From positions 1 through 39,505 of the forward strand of contig JAGWNT010000032.1 in NCBI GenBank assembly GCA_028871195.1: a stretch of DNA of 39,505 nucleotides. The letters are read 5' to 3'. The position numbers and the translations under genes were made by a program. The notes beneath the pieces were generated by a model. The model was not told the origin of the DNA and made no database searches. It worked only from the letters and a program-made list of their open reading frames with translations. This stretch comes from REEB85 sp018971455 (lineage in GTDB: Bacteria; Pseudomonadota; Alphaproteobacteria; Acetobacterales; Acetobacteraceae). Positions 39,422 through 39,505 of the stretch are shown in pieces. Position 1 is the stretch's first letter, and the number at the start of each line of letters is the position of its first letter.

Positions 39422-39505
39422 TCAGCTCTTCTTCTGCGCCGGAGACAGGGTGTTCCACGTCGAGGCCGGCGGCGGCGGGCCGCTCGCCGGGTTCCACTCG
39501 CCGGA
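39422..39505 (-). CDS. ccmE: cytochrome c maturation haem chaperone CcmE, C-terminal end
   Basis: The last 27 codons plus stop of a gene that runs off the right edge. They read S-G-E-W-N-P-A, then a Gly/Pro-rich stretch, and end S-P-A-Q-K-K-S. CcmE proteins end in a flexible Gly/Pro-rich tail following the sequence that ends in S/G-x-W, and position directly before ccmF supports the call. The haem-binding histidine lies outside the window. Confidence 0.75.
   Translation of the reverse strand, partial: SGEWNPASGPPPPASTWNTLSPAQKKS

Noticed and set aside
1..39505. CRISPR arrays, insertion sequences, prophage genes, tRNA genes, toxin-antitoxin pairs
   Set aside because: I looked for spaced direct repeats, transposase DDE-type or integrase motifs, tRNA T-loop signatures and small paired genes and saw none.

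Overview
The window is a gene-dense, very GC-rich stretch (I estimate about 70% or more) of what looks like an alphaproteobacterial chromosome, probably Rhodospirillales and perhaps Acetobacteraceae. That placement is inference. It rests on the ffs-dnaX-ybaB-recR order, the ccmE-F-G-H-I cluster, the SDHAF4-like small protein, the azospirillum-like 2-keto-3-deoxy-L-arabonate dehydratase and the glycosyltransferase style. No phage, insertion sequence, CRISPR array or tRNA was seen. No stretch above about 300 bases lacks a gene or RNA.

Layout. 1-4570 (minus): start of a glycosyltransferase gene running off the left edge, a secreted DUF1194/vWA-like protein, dihydroorotase and asparagine synthetase (asnB-pyrC tightly spaced). 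4669-6100 (plus): YgfZ and a TPMT-like methyltransferase. 6114-16232 (minus): one co-directional run that, in transcription order, encodes a FAH-family hydrolase, a complete TRAP transporter (DctP, DctQ, DctM), a complete dipeptide/oligopeptide-type ABC importer (binding protein, two permeases, two ATPases) with a short-chain dehydrogenase placed inside it, and an M23-like peptidase. A GntR/FCD regulator (16329-17033) is divergent from this run across an AT-rich operator-like region. 17114-20164 (plus): a membrane nucleotide-sugar dehydratase and a DegT-type sugar aminotransferase, an amino-sugar pair for surface glycans. 20232-21900 (minus): sugar-acid catabolism (SDR and KDA dehydratase). 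22071-25451 (plus): S9 peptidase and gamma-glutamyltransferase-family enzyme. 25459-26666 (minus): NudC and a small lipoprotein.

26747-29760 (plus) is a housekeeping block: the small SRP RNA, then dnaX, ybaB and recR. 29801-33524 is a zinc locus: a flavin reductase, then znuA-znuC-znuB behind a near-consensus Zur box, converging on zur, which is coupled to an upstream FAD-dependent amine/amino-acid oxidase. 34955-35698 holds an SDHAF4-like gene and an unknown membrane-anchored protein. 35703-39505 (minus) is a cytochrome c maturation operon, ccmE(partial)-ccmF-ccmG-ccmH-ccmI, with consecutive four-base overlaps.

The points most worth a second look are the dual TRAP plus ABC transporter cluster with its twin-repeat operator, the M23 protein with a replaced zinc ligand encoded at the end of a peptide importer, the His-rich tail carried by ZnuC rather than ZnuA, and the 54-base convergent overlap of znuB and zur. 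I did not find a clearly new defence or mobile system here.
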